This document shows positions 61,387-64,000 of a DNA stretch of 64,000 bases, piece after piece (positions within the stretch are counted from its first letter, which is position 1; the number at the start of each line of letters is the position of its first letter). Below the pieces are notes generated by a model, which had not been told where the DNA came from, did not search any database, and saw only the letters and a list, made by a program, of their open reading frames with translations. Origin of the DNA: Poecilobothrus nobilitatus (taxonomy: Eukaryota; Arthropoda; Insecta; Diptera; Dolichopodidae); assembly GCA_947095535.1 (NCBI GenBank), contig OX352774.1, forward strand, positions 211,594,965 through 211,658,964. Reading direction: 5' to 3'. The position numbers were made by a program, and so were the translations under genes.

Positions 61387-63200
61387 CAGACTAAATTTGC
61401 CATTCAATCTGTCAAATAGTCACTTATTTTTAAATTTATAAACCTTTTATAATTCTATCGAGACAATTTTATTTTTAGAAAACGTTTTTTCACATTCCAT
61501 TCTTAGAGATTGTGTATACATTTATTGTGCCTATTTTAAATATGTTTATATATTTATGCTAAACATATTAAAAATTTTTCATACAAAATTAAAAATAAAA
61601 TACAAACTCACGTAGATCTTGTAAAAAATTAAATGAACTTTAAAATAATTATTAATAAAAGTTATTTTCCTTAGGCATAATCTGATAGGAATTAAAAATT
61701 ATATTTCTTAATGATGTTCTCCAACACGAACTAAACTGAATACAGTATTATACGCATATCATATGCGAATATTTCTTTTTATTTTGTATTAAAATCGGGT
61801 TCATTTCAAAAAAGAAAATCTTAAATATTGCACCATAATATTGAAGTGCAGTAAAAACCAGCTTACAGTAGAAAATATAAGCAAATTTATATTTTTTTAA
61901 TTAATTTCAATCTTAAAAGAAATAAAGTTTATAAGTTGTGTTTCAATTTTGTCCTAAAACCAAAAACTGCAGAAGATAAAACATACTTTAAAATAGAAAG
62001 TGCAAAACTTATCACGCATTTCAACTTTCATTTGTTCTAATAACCAAAAAGAAATTTTTTTTTTGAAGCTTTAATAATTTTAAAATGCATTTAAAAAAAA
62101 AAAATAACCTTAAAAAATTTTATTTAAAAATTTAATTATTTATGTACATATACAATTATATACAGACATATATCTACATGTATGGGGTTATTTTTTATGT
62201 GCTTTTCTTTGTTTTTTTTTTTTTCTGCATATTTTCCAGGAATTATAGTTTAATTTTAATCACCCTGTATTATTTTGTAACAGTTAATACCATTTCCAAC
62301 TTTTCACTTTCTTTATGGTTCTTTTGAGTTGTTGTAATCTTTTTCATGTTTTGAAAGAAAAGATTACGAAACCGGTTATTTTTTGTTAAATATAACTATG
62401 AATCATCCTTAAATATTTATGCATAATACCATATTATAGTATAGACTATAATCAATATAATTTTAACTGTTAGGTTTTAAGTTATATTTAAATTATATTT
62501 GTTTCAAATTACATACAATTACTTTGTTTTTAGTGTGGCATTTTAAATATTGAAATAATGAATATATTGGTATAACAATAATGGTATAATTTTAAAATTC
62601 GAAATTATTGATTAATTAGCTCTTACTTTAAAACAAAGACTAGTTAACTAAACATAAAATTAAAAATCTGAATCTTAAATCTTAATTTCATATACAAAAT
62701 ATACGGCCATCCGTAGCTTTAAATCTTAAAACCTAGCATCATTACTACGACATTGTAGGCAATTTGTATTATCTTGAACTTAAATAAATGGCACAATGGT
62801 TGAATGCACAAAACTAAGCTTGAACTCACTTTACCTCACTTTTTCGAAAAAAAAAATATAAATTCAAGTGTAATTTTTGTTTCAAAAAGGGATGTTTGAG
62901 CTCAAGCTCAATTTTATGCACTCGCGCCACTCACTCGTATTTATTTCGATCCATTGACTTCGTATTTATTCACATAATCAGAAATTAATTCTAGTTTTTG
63001 ACTCCGATGTAAATGTAAATATTTGTTGATTGCTTTAATTTTGAATCTCTATACAATTAGTCATTTTGTCTAAATCAGATTTTTGATTTTGGAACTAATA
63101 CGCCGAAAATTAATTTATTTTGCATTTAACTGTATTTATAACTATCTGCCGATACAAATTAGATATTTTGGTATGAATATTCTTTTTATTTTACTATATA

Positions 63201-63372
63201 CAGGGTGTTCCACATAAGAATGCAAATATTTCAGGAAGTGATTCCACTGACTAAAACTAAAAAAAAAATTGTATTGATAGGATGGTCTTTAGTCCTTTAT
63301 GATTAGTCCTTTACAAGATATTGGGACTTTTATGTTTTTATTTTTATGACATCTCTTTTTCGGCCCTCCCTG
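63201..63372. mobile_element. MITE-like element, 172 bp, TA-flanked
   Basis: Starts CAGGGTGTTCCACATAAGAA and ends TTTCGGCCCTCCCTG, with TATA directly outside both ends. The terminal inverted repeat is short (CAGGG plus scattered matches), so this is a weaker call than 58892-59081, with which it shares the CAGGGTGTT start. Confidence 0.55.
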
Positions 63373-64000
63373 TATAATGAGCATCGATAAGAATCAAAAA
63401 ATCGGACTTTCTTGCAATTTCATATCACATAATATAATTTTAATCGATATTACCATACAGTAGACGTCATCTATAATTAACTATAATAATATTTCACCTT
63501 TTAATTCGCACTAATGATAAAATAAAAATAAAAGATATTTATAAATGTGAAGAACTCTATGATGTTAAGTCAAAAAGAATGAACTTAACGTTTTTTTATA
63601 AATGTTAAATTTTAAAATGTAAAATATTGCATTTTAAACATCCGGACTTGCAATTACTAATTTTTAATTATAACAATATATTGCTTTGGTAGAATTTTAA
63701 AATTTTCTTTTCTATGCTGCTGCTGTCATGACTTTTTTTTTTTTTGTTTATTTTTTCTTTAAATTTTCCTAGATAACTTTATTAAAAATATTTTTCGGTA
63801 CTTTAAATTAAGAAAAAAATATACAAAATAAAAAAATAAATAAAATAAATAAAATTATTATAACAAAAAAAAAAAAAGAAAAAAAAAAAGAAAGAAAAAA
63901 ATAAATAAAATACATTTTAATTGAAAAGGAGTGTAGAAAACTTTACAGTCATATTTCTTTCTCTTTTTCTCCTATGTATACTATATTTCGTATTTTATAA

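Larger units (their letters stand above)
49008..64000 (-). other. Upstream intron or 5' flank of the DIP gene
   Basis: No exon with a signal peptide could be placed here. A valid upstream exon must end in phase 1 with a base other than T. The region holds a foldback element (52145-52395), two hairpins (57007-57170), a SINE (57373), two MITEs (58892, 63201) and a retrotransposon relic (60760). A ttgataatgatgacgat-like GAT-rich stretch is at about 55567-55630. Whether this is intron 1 or intergenic cannot be decided from sequence alone. Confidence 0.55.

Overview
This is a very AT-rich animal nuclear window, full of long poly(A)/poly(T) runs, with phase-consistent GT-AG introns and tRNA-derived SINEs. 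Together with the encoded protein, this points to an arthropod, most likely an insect. The species cannot be named from the window.

One gene dominates. On the minus strand, ten exons between 49007 and 6755 splice in frame into about 894 residues of a DPR-interacting-protein (DIP), lachesin-like, three-Ig cell-adhesion protein. I rebuilt the exons by translating conserved Ig blocks, placing GT-AG boundaries and checking that every junction keeps phase. Reading from high to low coordinates, there is a 42-bp linker exon, two exons for Ig1, two for Ig2, two for Ig3, two short stalk exons and a 1598-bp terminal exon. The terminal exon carries an unusually long Asn/Ser/Thr-rich tail. All six canonical Ig cysteines are present. 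The signal-peptide exon, the 5'UTR and the promoter were not found; they probably lie beyond 64000, or in an exon within 49008-64000 that I could not recognise.

Layout: 1-6754 is 3'UTR or downstream DNA with two SINE copies. 6755-49007 is the gene; its introns range from 304 bp to 22,885 bp, and the largest splits Ig3. 49008-64000 is intron 1 or upstream DNA with no recognisable host exon. The non-coding DNA holds two tRNA-derived SINE families that share a hairpin (one copy has a perfect 11-bp target-site duplication), a diverged inverted pair of tRNA-like sequences, a dispersed AT-rich repeat with a tandem duplication, a possible non-autonomous Helitron, two small TA-flanked MITEs, a foldback element, several perfect hairpins and a decayed 5'-truncated non-LTR retrotransposon.

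I found no bacterial-type operon, CRISPR array, rRNA or clear intact tRNA. The most interesting points are the long C-terminal tail, the all-phase-1 exon architecture with a tandem (NAGNAG) acceptor in the stalk, and the hairpin shared by the two SINE families.
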